A DNA stretch of 36,044 nucleotides from Ignavibacteria bacterium UBA7675 (lineage in GTDB: Bacteria; Bacteroidota; Ignavibacteria; Kapaibacteriales; UB7675). The stretch is from NCBI GenBank assembly GCA_002483085.1, contig DLHF01000078.1:1-36044 (forward strand), read 5' to 3'. This document shows, piece by piece, positions 24,431-33,272 of this stretch. The position numbers were made by a program, and so were the translations under genes. The notes below the pieces were generated by a model. It did not search any database and was not told the origin of the DNA. It worked only from the letters and a program-made list of their open reading frames with translations. Position 1 is the stretch's first letter, and the number at the start of each line of letters is the position of its first letter.

Positions 24431-26260
24431 ATGTACAGTATTGAACAGCGCGACAGACAACTTCTGAATACATCCGCAACAATTCGGTATCATCTCTATT
24501 TCGACGAGGCGCCGCGCCATCTTGTGCGCGTTGTGATGGAAATAGACGCACCGGGAGATGAGCTCATCACCGGCTTTCCCGTGTGGACACCCGGCAGCTA
24601 TAAAGTGCGTGATTTCTCCACAAACGCGGGAAATTTTGTCGTTATGGATGGTGCGGGCTCTCCCCTGGCATGGGAGTGGACGGGCAAAAACAAAATACGC
24701 ATTGCGGCAGCAGGCGCCGAGCTCGTGCGCATCGAGTACCTGTACTACGCCTTTGAGCGCACGGTTCGCACATCTCATATTAACAGATTTCACGCTTTTA
24801 TCAATCCCAGCAATTGCCTGATGTTCGCCGAAGGACGCCAGCAGAGCATCCACCATGTGCACTTCCACCACGACCGCGCTGTGTGGAAATCGCTGGCAAC
24901 GGCACTGGCGCCGGTACACGAGCAAACAGACGGCGGCCAGCCAGCAGTGTACGGAGCTTTGAACTACGACATCCTCGCTGATTCCCCTGTGGAAATCGGA
25001 AATCATTTTGCAGTGTCTTTTGTGCAGGACGGAGCACAGCACGACATCGCAATAGCTGGCCACGGGAACTTCGATGCGCAGTGGATTGCCGAGCGCATCA
25101 AGACAATTATTGCTACCGAAGCCTGGCTGTTCGGCGGCCTGCCCTACGACAGATATGTATTTATTCTCCAACTCTACCCCAACCAGCGCGGCGGCCTTGA
25201 GCACGCTCGGTCGTCGGTGAACATGTGGGATGCTAATCTCGCAGCCGACAAGGAAAAAGCTGTGCAGTTTCTTTCGCTGCTCTGCCACGAATTTTTCCAT
25301 ACATGGAATGTAAAACGCATTCGCCCAGCAGAGCTCGGCCCATTCAATTATAATGCAGAGAACTACACACGCATGCTGTGGCTGGCCGAGGGCCTGACCT
25401 CGTACTACGACGACCTGCTCACGTATCGCTGCGGCTTTTACACCCGCGACGAATACCTGAAGCTGCTGGCTACCGAGCACATCAACAAACTGGCCGAAAT
25501 ACCCGGACGGCTGGCTATGTCGGTAAAAGACAGTAGCTACCTGGCATGGACAAAGCTCTATGCGCCCAATGCCGACTCCAACAACCGCTTTCCTTCCTAC
25601 TATTTAAAGGGCGGCGTTGTATTTCTGCTGTTAGACTTGTGGATTATAGCGCAGACAAACGGAACAAAGAAGATGGACGACGTTTTGCTGGCGCTGTGGG
25701 ATCGGTACCAAACACGCCCTGAAACAGGTATCACCGAGCAGGAGTTTATCGAGCTGGTACATCAGGCTACGGGTGTGGACATCGCCGAGCATTTTCACGA
25801 GTGGCTGGGATCGACAGGCGAACTGCCCTACAGCGACGTATTTGCCCCGTTCGGCCTTGTACTCGAAGAGAAAAAATCAGAACGCAGCCAAACCTTTGGC
25901 GAAAAGCAACCCTTTTTACCTTTGCCCGAAAAGGTGTACACGGGCCTGAAGCTGAAAGACGAGAATGGCAAAACGATTGTCAGCCAGGTCGATGATGGCT
26001 CGCCTGCGGCAGAAGCTGGAATTGGTGTCGACGACGAAGTCATCGCAGCCAATGGCAGAAGAGTAACATCGGCAAAGGACATTGATACAGAAGCGGCTCT
26101 TACCGGGCTGGACACTCCAATGCTCATCCTCATGAGCTGCGATGGTGCTACCTATGAAACGCAGCTCCTTCCGGTGCACAAAACAGAGTGGGCACTGTGC
26201 ATAACCGACAGCGAATCGGCTGCCAGCAAAATGCTTGTGGACTACTGGCTATCTCGATAG
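24431..26260 (+). CDS. M61-family (glycyl aminopeptidase-like) metallopeptidase with PDZ domain
   Basis: The protein has about 609 aa from the ATG at 24431, which is preceded by AAAAAGG; ATGs at 24410 and 24272 in the same frame would lengthen it by 7 or 53 residues without conserved sequence. The N-terminal half is the beta-rich M61 domain (ITGFPVWTPGSYKVRDFS). The catalytic centre is clear: GGLEH at 254-258, zinc-binding HEFFH at 286-290, followed by TWNVKRIRP, and the third ligand Glu320 in WLAEGLTSYYDD. A C-terminal PDZ domain (about 515-595: VSQVDDGSPAAEAGIGVDDEVIAANG) probably binds peptide ends. M61 enzymes are aminopeptidases with preference for N-terminal Gly or Ala. No signal peptide is seen with this start, so it is likely cytosolic. 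Confidence 0.92.
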   Translation: MYSIEQRDRQLLNTSATIRYHLYFDEAPRHLVRVVMEIDAPGDELITGFPVWTPGSYKVRDFSTNAGNFVVMDGAGSPLAWEWTGKNKIRIAAAGAELVRIEYLYYAFERTVRTSHINRFHAFINPSNCLMFAEGRQQSIHHVHFHHDRAVWKSLATALAPVHEQTDGGQPAVYGALNYDILADSPVEIGNHFAVSFVQDGAQHDIAIAGHGNFDAQWIAERIKTIIATEAWLFGGLPYDRYVFILQLYPNQRGGLEHARSSVNMWDANLAADKEKAVQFLSLLCHEFFHTWNVKRIRPAELGPFNYNAENYTRMLWLAEGLTSYYDDLLTYRCGFYTRDEYLKLLATEHINKLAEIPGRLAMSVKDSSYLAWTKLYAPNADSNNRFPSYYLKGGVVFLLLDLWIIAQTNGTKKMDDVLLALWDRYQTRPETGITEQEFIELVHQATGVDIAEHFHEWLGSTGELPYSDVFAPFGLVLEEKKSERSQTFGEKQPFLPLPEKVYTGLKLKDENGKTIVSQVDDGSPAAEAGIGVDDEVIAANGRRVTSAKDIDTEAALTGLDTPMLILMSCDGATYETQLLPVHKTEWALCITDSESAASKMLVDYWLSR

Positions 26261-26411
26261 AGATAAACTGGAAACCATTTGCTTCTTGTGTGGTGCAACT
26301 GTATCTTGGCTGATAATCTTTGCAAACGACAGCCAAATAATAAACAATGCCTATGTTCCAGCCGTCTACGTTGTAATTGCCCGATATTTCTTGTACAAGA
26401 GCACAACTGCT

Positions 26412-28511
26412 ATGAAAAATCACAGGTTTCTCCTTATGGCCTGCATGGTCGCTTTGCTGGCGGGAGGCTGCCATACCTATGACAACTTTACCACCTACTT
26501 CAATACATATTACAACGCCAAACGGCTGACTACAGAAGTAGAGGATGAATTCGACTTTTTCGACGAGGGTAAACGGGTAAAACCCCGCGTGCTCGTCGCC
26601 GATACGTCTACGCTGATCGAAGCCCCATTAGACCTGGGCGAAACACCTGCGTTTCTCCAGGAATTTGTGATCTCCAAGGAAAAGCTGCAACCGGTAAAAA
26701 CCAAGGTGGATTCGGTTATTATCAAAGGCTCGAAAATACTGTCGAAACACCCGAAATCTAACTACATCGACGGTACACTGTTCCTGATGACCAAGTCGTA
26801 TTTCTACCAAAGCGACTGGCTACAGGCTCAGGTAAAAAGCCAAGAGCTCATCGACAATTTTCCGCACAGCGACTTTTCTCCTTCCGGCCACCTGTTTCTC
26901 GCCAAGAGCCAATTTCTTCAGAAAAAATACTCGGCAGGCGAAAAGACATTGTCGCGCACAGTAGATATTGCCTGGGGGCAGGAAAACTACGACGTCTTAT
27001 CGGAAGCATTCCGCCTACAGGCCGAGCTGGCTCTGTACCAAGGAAATTTAGACGACGCGCTGAAGCCGTACCGCCGGGCTATTGCCCAGGCCGACGACAA
27101 CGAGCTGCGCGCCCGCTGGCAGACTGAGCTCGCCTCGATCCTCTACCGCCGCCAGTATTTTAAAGAAGCTGCCGCCGAATTTGCAAAAGTGCAGAATTAC
27201 TCGCCTGATGTCCTCGCAGAATTTGAGTCGGAACTCTATCGCGGTGCAGCACTGGCACGGCTGGGAAAATTTCAGGAAGCTGGAGAAATTTTTAGCGAAC
27301 TGGAGCGCAACGACAACTACGATGAGTGGGAGGCTTATGTCGCCGCAGAACGCATCAACATGCTCCGCCTGCAAAAAAGCGACGACGACCTGCGGATGGC
27401 CGAGCAAAACGCCGACACTGCGTATATCGGCAATGCGGCCATAGGCGCTGCAATGTACGGTCGCGGTCTGGACTTATTCCGCGAAGGCGACTACACAGCG
27501 GCGCGTAAATACTTTGCGAAATCGAAAGTAGTGCGCTCGCCTGTCCATCAGACTGCCGGAAAGTATTACACACTTCTCAATTCTTGGGAAGAGAAATTGT
27601 CGTTCATTTCGCCCATGCTTACCACTGTCGAGGGCGGAAAAGGCCCTGATTCTATGCGGGCGACAGTCGCGGCTTCGATGTTTGAACTCGCGCGCATCCA
27701 CCAGCAGCTCGGCAATGGAGATTCCGCACTATACTACTATGAGAATGCAGTTGCCATAGCTCCAGAAGATCACTACACCCGAGCCCGCTACCTCTATGCT
27801 CTTTCGCGCAGCATACGACCTACAAACAGCGTCCGCGCCGATTCTCTGCTGGACCTCATCGTATCGCATCACTCGCGCTCTGAATACGCATTAGAAGCGC
27901 GTGTAGCTCTTGGCTATACTGATGCTATCGACATCGACTCCGTAGCGGATCTTTTCCTTTCGGGCACAAGATTTCGCACAACGGGAGAATACCAGCTTGC
28001 GGTAAGGCAATTTGCACGCCTTGCCGAAAGCTATCCCGACTCCCGCTACGCACCTAAATCGCTCTATACGGCGGGCTGGATTTTTGAGCGCAGCCTGCAC
28101 AACAACGACAGCGCTCTTTATTACTACTCACGCCTGATGCGGTTGTATCCGGGGTCTGAATACGCCCGTGAAGTACAGCCAAGCGTGCTCTACGCCCAGG
28201 CATTACGCAATGGCGATCTGCCGGATACGCTCTCCATATTCCAAGATCAGAAAGAAAAAGGTACACCCGGCGGACGGGTAGAAACCGGAGAGGATCCCAA
28301 CGGAACAATGATCAGGCAGCCTTCCAAAAGAAAAGTGGTGCAGCCTCCGCCCGACAGCATGCCTTCTAATGGTTCGGAGAGCCCACAGACTACTCCTCAA
28401 TTTCTCCCCCCTCCGAGCAAGCCGTCGCGCCCGATAGAGGTGCCCACAACTCCGCAGCCTGAGGAGGAAAAGCCAAAAGAAAATCCTGTGAGCCCGCCAG
28501 GTTCCAGGTAG
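26412..28511 (+). CDS. TPR-repeat outer-membrane lipoprotein
   Basis: This 699-aa protein has a lipoprotein signal peptide with lipobox LLAGGC (Cys20). I chose the ATG at 26412 because it gives this signal exactly; the in-frame start at 26235 would place 59 residues before it and overlap the M61 gene. The mature N-terminus (YDNFTTYFNTYYNAKRL) is followed by about 550 residues of TPR-type helical repeats (GNLDDALKPYRRAIAQAD, YFKEAAAEFAKVQNYSP, GNGDSALYYYENAVAIAPED, NNDSALYYYSRLMRLYPGSEYA). A Pro-rich, probably disordered tail of about 80 residues ends it. The overall plan resembles the TPR lipoproteins of the SprE/PorW type linked to type IX secretion and gliding in Bacteroidota, but the match is by architecture only. 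A scaffold role in the envelope is the safest reading. Confidence 0.82.
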   Translation: MKNHRFLLMACMVALLAGGCHTYDNFTTYFNTYYNAKRLTTEVEDEFDFFDEGKRVKPRVLVADTSTLIEAPLDLGETPAFLQEFVISKEKLQPVKTKVDSVIIKGSKILSKHPKSNYIDGTLFLMTKSYFYQSDWLQAQVKSQELIDNFPHSDFSPSGHLFLAKSQFLQKKYSAGEKTLSRTVDIAWGQENYDVLSEAFRLQAELALYQGNLDDALKPYRRAIAQADDNELRARWQTELASILYRRQYFKEAAAEFAKVQNYSPDVLAEFESELYRGAALARLGKFQEAGEIFSELERNDNYDEWEAYVAAERINMLRLQKSDDDLRMAEQNADTAYIGNAAIGAAMYGRGLDLFREGDYTAARKYFAKSKVVRSPVHQTAGKYYTLLNSWEEKLSFISPMLTTVEGGKGPDSMRATVAASMFELARIHQQLGNGDSALYYYENAVAIAPEDHYTRARYLYALSRSIRPTNSVRADSLLDLIVSHHSRSEYALEARVALGYTDAIDIDSVADLFLSGTRFRTTGEYQLAVRQFARLAESYPDSRYAPKSLYTAGWIFERSLHNNDSALYYYSRLMRLYPGSEYAREVQPSVLYAQALRNGDLPDTLSIFQDQKEKGTPGGRVETGEDPNGTMIRQPSKRKVVQPPPDSMPSNGSESPQTTPQFLPPPSKPSRPIEVPTTPQPEEEKPKENPVSPPGSR

Positions 28512-28512
28512 C

Positions 28513-28542
28513 TTGCTCCTCTCGGGAAATTGTTTATATTTG
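28513..28542 (+). promoter_or_regulatory. Bacteroidota-type promoter for the histidine kinase/NtrC pair
   Basis: TTG at 28513-28515, a 19-nt spacer, then TATATTTG at 28535-28542, an exact fit to TAnnTTTG. It begins one base after the stop codon of the lipoprotein gene and about 90 nt before the kinase start, so the kinase pair can be expressed independently of the lipoprotein. Confidence 0.6.
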
Positions 28543-28633
28543 GCCTCAGACAGCTCGCAGGCAGGAGTCTCCGCAAGAAGTTCGATTCGATGAGGTATTA
28601 TTATATGTTGTTGAAGACAACTGGTTGGTGGAC

Positions 28634-29758
28634 ATGGAAAATTTTGTTAATACGATTCCGGCGCACAATGTTGAGACCGTACTGCGCATAAGACAGTTGG
28701 AAAAACAGCTCGCATGGTATCGTTCGTTTTTCGAAAATGCCGCAGATGCTGTTCTTGTTGTCCAGCCCGACACATGGTGTATTCTCGATGCAAATCCCAG
28801 GGCGGCGGCGCTACTGGGCATTACTCATCACGACCTAATCGGCTCTACTATTCCCCCGTTCCGGCGCATTTTCAAATTACTGACAAAGTCCGCCTCCCCC
28901 ACCGTGCTCAGCGAACTGTCGGTAGATACACCGGCAGGCAATGTGATGATGGAAGTAAGTGCACGATTTGTTACCTATGACAACCAGGAACTCATCCAAG
29001 CTATTGCACGCGACGTAAGCGAACAGCGCGCGCTTACCGATAAATTAGTGCAGGCCGATAAACTCGTTCTGCTCGGGCAGCTCTCCGCAGGAGTAGCACA
29101 TGAGATACGCAATCCGCTTGCTGCGATTAATCTCAATCTGCAAATGCTTCAGCGAAAAACAGCGCCCGAAGGTGCTCCACAGAACTATATTACTGCGGCG
29201 CTCCAAGGAGTAGAACGCATTTCCAGGATTGTGGAAGCTACGCTGAATTTTTCCCGGTCGGCTCCCCCAGTGACACGGAAAGAGCAGATCAATACAATCA
29301 TTATCAATTCGCTCGACCTCTCGGCTCCGTCGTTGAAGCGCAAAACAGTCTCTGTTACGCTCGACCTCGCAGAACAGTTGCCTACAATACAGATCGACGC
29401 CAGCCAGATTCAGCAGGTATTCATCAATATGATTACCAATGCTGCCGATGCGATAAAAGCTAAAGGCAAAATAGAGATCAGTACCTACGAAGAGCCCACA
29501 GCACGGGGCGACGGCAGCTATGTAGTAGCGGCAATTCGCGACTCGGGAGTGGGCATACAGCCCGATGATCTTTCGAAAATTTTCAATCCGTTTTTTACAA
29601 AAAAGTCGGACGGAACTGGCCTCGGGCTGCCAATATCGCAGCGAATCATCCACCAGCATAATGGTGCGATTGAAGTAGAGAGCATTCCGAACGAAGGCAC
29701 AACATTTTATATCAAACTGCCGGTTGTCAGCACAGACAGCAGGCGCAAAGCACTTTAA
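28634..29758 (+). CDS. PAS-domain sensor histidine kinase (NtrB-like)
   Basis: This 374-aa protein has no membrane segments, so it is a cytosolic sensor. After a short helix, a PAS domain spans about residues 28-135 (FFENAADAVLVVQPDTWCILDANPRAAALLG). The phosphorylated His is 156 in the H-box SAGVAHEIRNPLAAINLNL. The ATP-binding domain shows the N-box Asn269 (FINMITNAADAI), DSGVG (303-307) and GTGLGLP (327-333). Starts at 28625 (TTG) and 28628 (GTG) are possible, adding two or three residues. It is followed after eight bases by an NtrC-type response regulator, so the two almost certainly form a pair like NtrB/NtrC or AtoS/AtoC. The signal sensed is unknown. Confidence 0.93.
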   Translation: MENFVNTIPAHNVETVLRIRQLEKQLAWYRSFFENAADAVLVVQPDTWCILDANPRAAALLGITHHDLIGSTIPPFRRIFKLLTKSASPTVLSELSVDTPAGNVMMEVSARFVTYDNQELIQAIARDVSEQRALTDKLVQADKLVLLGQLSAGVAHEIRNPLAAINLNLQMLQRKTAPEGAPQNYITAALQGVERISRIVEATLNFSRSAPPVTRKEQINTIIINSLDLSAPSLKRKTVSVTLDLAEQLPTIQIDASQIQQVFINMITNAADAIKAKGKIEISTYEEPTARGDGSYVVAAIRDSGVGIQPDDLSKIFNPFFTKKSDGTGLGLPISQRIIHQHNGAIEVESIPNEGTTFYIKLPVVSTDSRRKAL

Positions 29759-29766
29759 CACGCCCT

Positions 29767-31188
29767 ATGTCTAAAGCAAAGTACGTCATTGCCATTATCG
29801 ACGACGACCCTTTGGTAAACGAATCGCTCAGCAATGTGCTGGCAGATCGCTACGAACAGGTCATATCCTATACAGACAGCGATAAAGCGCTTGAGGAAAT
29901 GGAAACCGTGCGCCCCGATCTGATCCTGCTCGATATTTTTATGGGCGACCGCAATGGCTTCGACGTTTTGCAAATGGTGCGGGACAAAGGTCTGACCATG
30001 CCTGTGATCATGATCACAGCTTATTCCGACGTAAAGATGGCTGTGCGTGCTGTAAAGCTCGGTGCCGAAGACTTTATTGTAAAGCCGCCCGATATGGAAC
30101 AGCTCGAAGTAGCTGTAGAGCGCGCGCTGAACAACTACGACCTGCGGCGCAAAGTGGATCTGCTACAGGAGCGGCTGATCGATGAGCAGTCTATTAACAT
30201 TCTCGGTACGTCCGACCAGCTCAACAACATTCTCCAATTCGCCGACATGGTAGCCCGGGGCGACGACACGACCGTGCTGATCCTTGGCGAATCTGGCACA
30301 GGTAAAGAGCTCATAGCCCGATACATTCACCAGAAATCGCCTCGCGCCAATGGCCCATTTGTATCGGTGAACTGCGGCGCAATCCCACGAGAGCTCGCAG
30401 AGAACGAACTGTTCGGCTACGAAAAAGGTGCTTTTACTGGTGCTACAGAGAAAGTAAAACACGGTCGCTTCGAGATGGCGCACCGAGGCACAATTCTGCT
30501 GGACGAAGTAGGCGAACTCAGCCCGGAGATGCAGGTAAAGCTCCTGCGCGTGCTCCAAGAGAAAAAATTCTACCGGCTTGGCGGTTCGCGCGAAGTATCC
30601 ATCGACGCGCGAGTAATCGCAGCTACAAACCGCAATCTGGAAAAGCTCATCGAGGAGGGAAAATTCCGCGAGGACCTTTACTACCGCCTCAATGTGGCCA
30701 CGATTACCATGCCGCCGCTGCGCGAGCGCCCCGACGATGTCCTGCTGCTGGCTTCGTCCTTTGTGCGTGAATTCAGCACAAAGTTCAGCAAAAAAATTAC
30801 AGGCTTTACACCAGAAGCTGTAGAGATACTGCAATCTTATGAATGGAAAGGCAATGTGCGCGAACTCCGCAATGTGATCGAACGCATCACACTTCTGGAA
30901 ACAGCCGATATTATCTCCCGAGAATCGCTGAAATTTCTGCGCGCAGCCTCTGTTCCGATAACAGCAACAACAGCAATACGCGATCTTCCGGCGGGGCACC
31001 ACAACCTTGTGATTTCCAAACAAGGTACCCCTATGTCGAATGTCGTGCGCGATCTGATTATCCAGACATTGAAGATCACCAATGGCAATCAGCTCAAAGC
31101 AGCACGTATTCTCGGCATTTCGAGAGCTAAGCTCCGCTACCGGATAGAGCAATTGCAAATTTCAATCGCGAATAAGAGCATTTCGTAA
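29767..31188 (+). CDS. Sigma-54-dependent response regulator, NtrC family
   Basis: This 473-aa protein has the full three-domain plan. The receiver spans residues 6-120, with acidic pocket D12-D14, phospho-acceptor Asp56 (LILLDIF) and Lys106 (IVKPP). The AAA+ domain spans about 143-380: Walker A GESGTGK (174-180), the sigma-54-contacting GAFTGA loop (221-226), Walker B TILLDEVGE (242-250), and the R-finger region RERPDD. A Fis-type helix-turn-helix is at about 435-465 (NQLKAARILGISRAKLRYRI). It activates promoters of the RpoN type when phosphorylated, presumably by the kinase encoded just upstream. The target genes are unknown; I did not see a GG-N10-GC type site near a start in this window, though I could not scan exhaustively. 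Confidence 0.95.
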   Translation: MSKAKYVIAIIDDDPLVNESLSNVLADRYEQVISYTDSDKALEEMETVRPDLILLDIFMGDRNGFDVLQMVRDKGLTMPVIMITAYSDVKMAVRAVKLGAEDFIVKPPDMEQLEVAVERALNNYDLRRKVDLLQERLIDEQSINILGTSDQLNNILQFADMVARGDDTTVLILGESGTGKELIARYIHQKSPRANGPFVSVNCGAIPRELAENELFGYEKGAFTGATEKVKHGRFEMAHRGTILLDEVGELSPEMQVKLLRVLQEKKFYRLGGSREVSIDARVIAATNRNLEKLIEEGKFREDLYYRLNVATITMPPLRERPDDVLLLASSFVREFSTKFSKKITGFTPEAVEILQSYEWKGNVRELRNVIERITLLETADIISRESLKFLRAASVPITATTAIRDLPAGHHNLVISKQGTPMSNVVRDLIIQTLKITNGNQLKAARILGISRAKLRYRIEQLQISIANKSIS

Positions 31189-31215
31189 AATTCATACTCA
31201 AGATGAAGAATCGCT

Positions 31216-31249
31216 TTTTGGCAGGAAAAAAACTTTAGTCCTGCCGAAA
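31216..31249 (+). terminator. Hairpin between the NtrC-type regulator and cheW
   Basis: GGCAGGA (31220-31226) pairs with TCCTGCC (31239-31245) and can be extended by four pairs of T with A or G on the outside. It lies in the 119-bp gap between the regulator and cheW. No T-run follows it, so it may be a partial terminator or a processing stem that separates the two-component and chemotaxis transcripts. Confidence 0.4.
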
Positions 31250-31307
31250 CGGGTCGATATCTGCATCAACTACAGAACTGCTTTCCGGCAACATTCCTAC
31301 GGCTATT

Positions 31308-31820
31308 ATGACTACTTCTCTTACATTTGCAAACCAAGCTCTGGCAGAGCGAGAACAAGTGGATCATCTTATCCAGCTTGTGAGCTTTACCCTCGACAAG
31401 GAAGAATTTGGGATCGACATTCTCAAAGTGCAGGAGATCAACCGCACACCAAACATTACGCGTGTACCCAATTGTCCCGACTTCATCGAAGGTGTGATTA
31501 ACCTGCGCGGCAGAATTGTGCCAATTATCGACCTGCGTAAACGATTCGGGATGGAATCTGCCGAGCAGAGCAAAGACACACGTATTATTGTAGTAGAGGT
31601 ACTCAGCCGCGTCGTGGGCTTTATTGTCGACTCCGTAAGCGAAGTTCTCCGCGTACCTCACAGCGTTATCGACGCTCCCCCGCCTCTTGTATCTGGCATT
31701 CGCGCCGAATTTATCGAAGGCATCGGCAAATTAGAAAACAGGTTACTCATTTTACTGAACTTGGAAAAAATCCTTTCTTCTACCGAATTAGAATCAGTCG
31801 ATGTCGAGGTTCAGTACTGA
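31308..31820 (+). CDS. cheW: Chemotaxis coupling protein CheW
   Basis: CheW is the SH3-like adaptor that joins receptors to the histidine kinase CheA in the polar array. The protein has 170 aa, the usual length plus a 20-residue lead. The family signatures are present: LVSFTLDKEEFGIDILKVQEI (24-44), the loop ITRVPNCPDFIEGVINLRG (50-68) and IVPIIDLRKRFG (70-81), and a C-terminal LLILLNLEKIL (146-156). It is the first gene of the chemotaxis block, which otherwise shows no CheA or receptor in this window, so those must be coded elsewhere or beyond the right edge. Confidence 0.95.
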   Translation: MTTSLTFANQALAEREQVDHLIQLVSFTLDKEEFGIDILKVQEINRTPNITRVPNCPDFIEGVINLRGRIVPIIDLRKRFGMESAEQSKDTRIIVVEVLSRVVGFIVDSVSEVLRVPHSVIDAPPPLVSGIRAEFIEGIGKLENRLLILLNLEKILSSTELESVDVEVQY

Positions 31821-31856
31821 TAATCATTCTCAACCGAACAGCCTAACCAATTTCCT

Positions 31857-33122
31857 ATGCAATCAAGCGAACTACTGGCTCTTTTGCTTACGTCCGATCA
31901 CGCCGAACAGCGGCGATTTGCGGCTCTCGAACTCGCTGATATGCCCAACATGTCCGAAGAGGTCATTGCCGCCCTTGCACGCGGCCTCAGCGACGAGGAC
32001 AAAGGTGTTCGCGATGTATGTGCCTTTGCACTGCACAGCCACAACAATGCCGCAGTAAAGTCGCAGTTCATTGCGCCGCTGATTGTTCACGGGCGCATCG
32101 AAGTGCGAAACCTAGCTGGCGAAGTGCTTATTAAGCTCGGCGCTCCGGCGGCAGATGCACTTCTGCCCTATATGACCGACGACAACCCAGACAACCGCAA
32201 ATTTGCATGCGACATTATTGCTTTGTTAGACAACACAAGCGATCATATCATGCAAAGTGTGATGGATCAACTGGAAGACCCCGACGAAAACGTATGTAGT
32301 GCTGCTATCGACGCGCTTGGCAGGCTTGGCACAACGTCGTGTACAGCAAGCCTTATTGCCCTGTATAAGCGCAACCCCGATCTCGGTCCGTACATTGTGC
32401 AATCGCTTAGCCAGATTGGCGGCGAAGAGGCACAAGAATTTTTACTCGAACTTCTCTCCTCGCCCGACGAATTTGCACAAATTGCTGCTATTGACGGCTT
32501 AGCGCTCTGCGGCACCAGTACAGATATAGCCAAGCGTATTCTGGCTGAGCTGCCCACTGCATCAGACTTGGTGCAAACTATTATGTTACGCACAGTGTTT
32601 GGCCTTGCCTACCGGCTGAATGAATACATCGAGCTTCCCTCGGAACTGCGCTATGTTGCCCACCGGGCAATGAGCGACGACGACGACGAGATACGAATTG
32701 CGGGCCTTTTTGCCCTTGGCAATACAATTCAGGAAGAAGATATCCCTTCTCTTACCGGCTTTCTTCTGCACGCCGATGAGTCGCTTCAACGCCATGTGCT
32801 TTCTATAGTGCTTTCGGGGTCGGATATTCCCGTAGCTACCCGATTTACAAGGGAATTTCTTGCCATTGTAGATGCCGACAGGCCAGAAGCGCAGGATTTG
32901 CCTGTACTGCTGGTCGGCTTGTGGCCGGATATTTCGGAGCCAGTACAGCAATGCGTCCTCAACGTCATTGAAGCAGAATTTGATGGCGTAGGCGAAATCG
33001 GCAAGTACCGGCTCATGCTGGCATTGCCAGCACTCGATACCGAGCTTTACAATAGACTGCGAGACAAGCAGCAAGACAGCGAAACAGGGCAGCATATCGA
33101 GCCAACAGCAAATGGCGGATAG
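31857..33122 (+). CDS. HEAT-repeat protein in the chemotaxis cluster
   Basis: This 421-aa soluble protein is made of helical pairs about 30-35 residues long, matching HEAT/PBS-lyase-type repeats: for example AEQRRFAALELADM, DKGVRDVCAFALHSH, RIEVRNLAGEVLIKLG, DNPDNRKFACDIIALL, DPDENVCSAAIDALGRLG and DEFAQIAAIDGLALCG. The C-terminal 120 residues are also helical but less regular. HEAT repeats are protein-binding scaffolds. It lies 36 nt after cheW and 150 nt before cheR, so it is likely to work with the signalling complex, though the partner is unknown. It has no catalytic motifs and no signal peptide. Confidence 0.8.
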   Translation: MQSSELLALLLTSDHAEQRRFAALELADMPNMSEEVIAALARGLSDEDKGVRDVCAFALHSHNNAAVKSQFIAPLIVHGRIEVRNLAGEVLIKLGAPAADALLPYMTDDNPDNRKFACDIIALLDNTSDHIMQSVMDQLEDPDENVCSAAIDALGRLGTTSCTASLIALYKRNPDLGPYIVQSLSQIGGEEAQEFLLELLSSPDEFAQIAAIDGLALCGTSTDIAKRILAELPTASDLVQTIMLRTVFGLAYRLNEYIELPSELRYVAHRAMSDDDDEIRIAGLFALGNTIQEEDIPSLTGFLLHADESLQRHVLSIVLSGSDIPVATRFTREFLAIVDADRPEAQDLPVLLVGLWPDISEPVQQCVLNVIEAEFDGVGEIGKYRLMLALPALDTELYNRLRDKQQDSETGQHIEPTANGG

Positions 33123-33272
33123 CCGGTAGACACGTCAGCATATACCGGCACAGCTTCTGGCAATCATCCATCGATTATCTTCCACTCTGGAAGTCCATGC
33201 ATATCGACAACAGTACGGCAACAATGATGTATCGGCAGTAATGCCGCAGGGAACAGTTTACAGAAGGACGAC

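Noticed and set aside
24425..25480. A 351-codon minus-strand open frame inside the M61 peptidase gene
   Set aside because: It is exactly antisense to a gene with intact catalytic motifs. Its translation is rich in Cys, His and Arg with no domain, and it has no ribosome-binding site.
26235..26411. N-terminal extension of the TPR lipoprotein from 26235
   Set aside because: It would bury the lipoprotein signal peptide behind 59 residues and overlap the M61 gene; the ATG at 26412 gives a perfect lipobox signal.
30163..31158. A 331-codon minus-strand open frame inside the NtrC-type regulator gene
   Set aside because: It is antisense to Walker A, GAFTGA and the helix-turn-helix. The composition is not protein-like.
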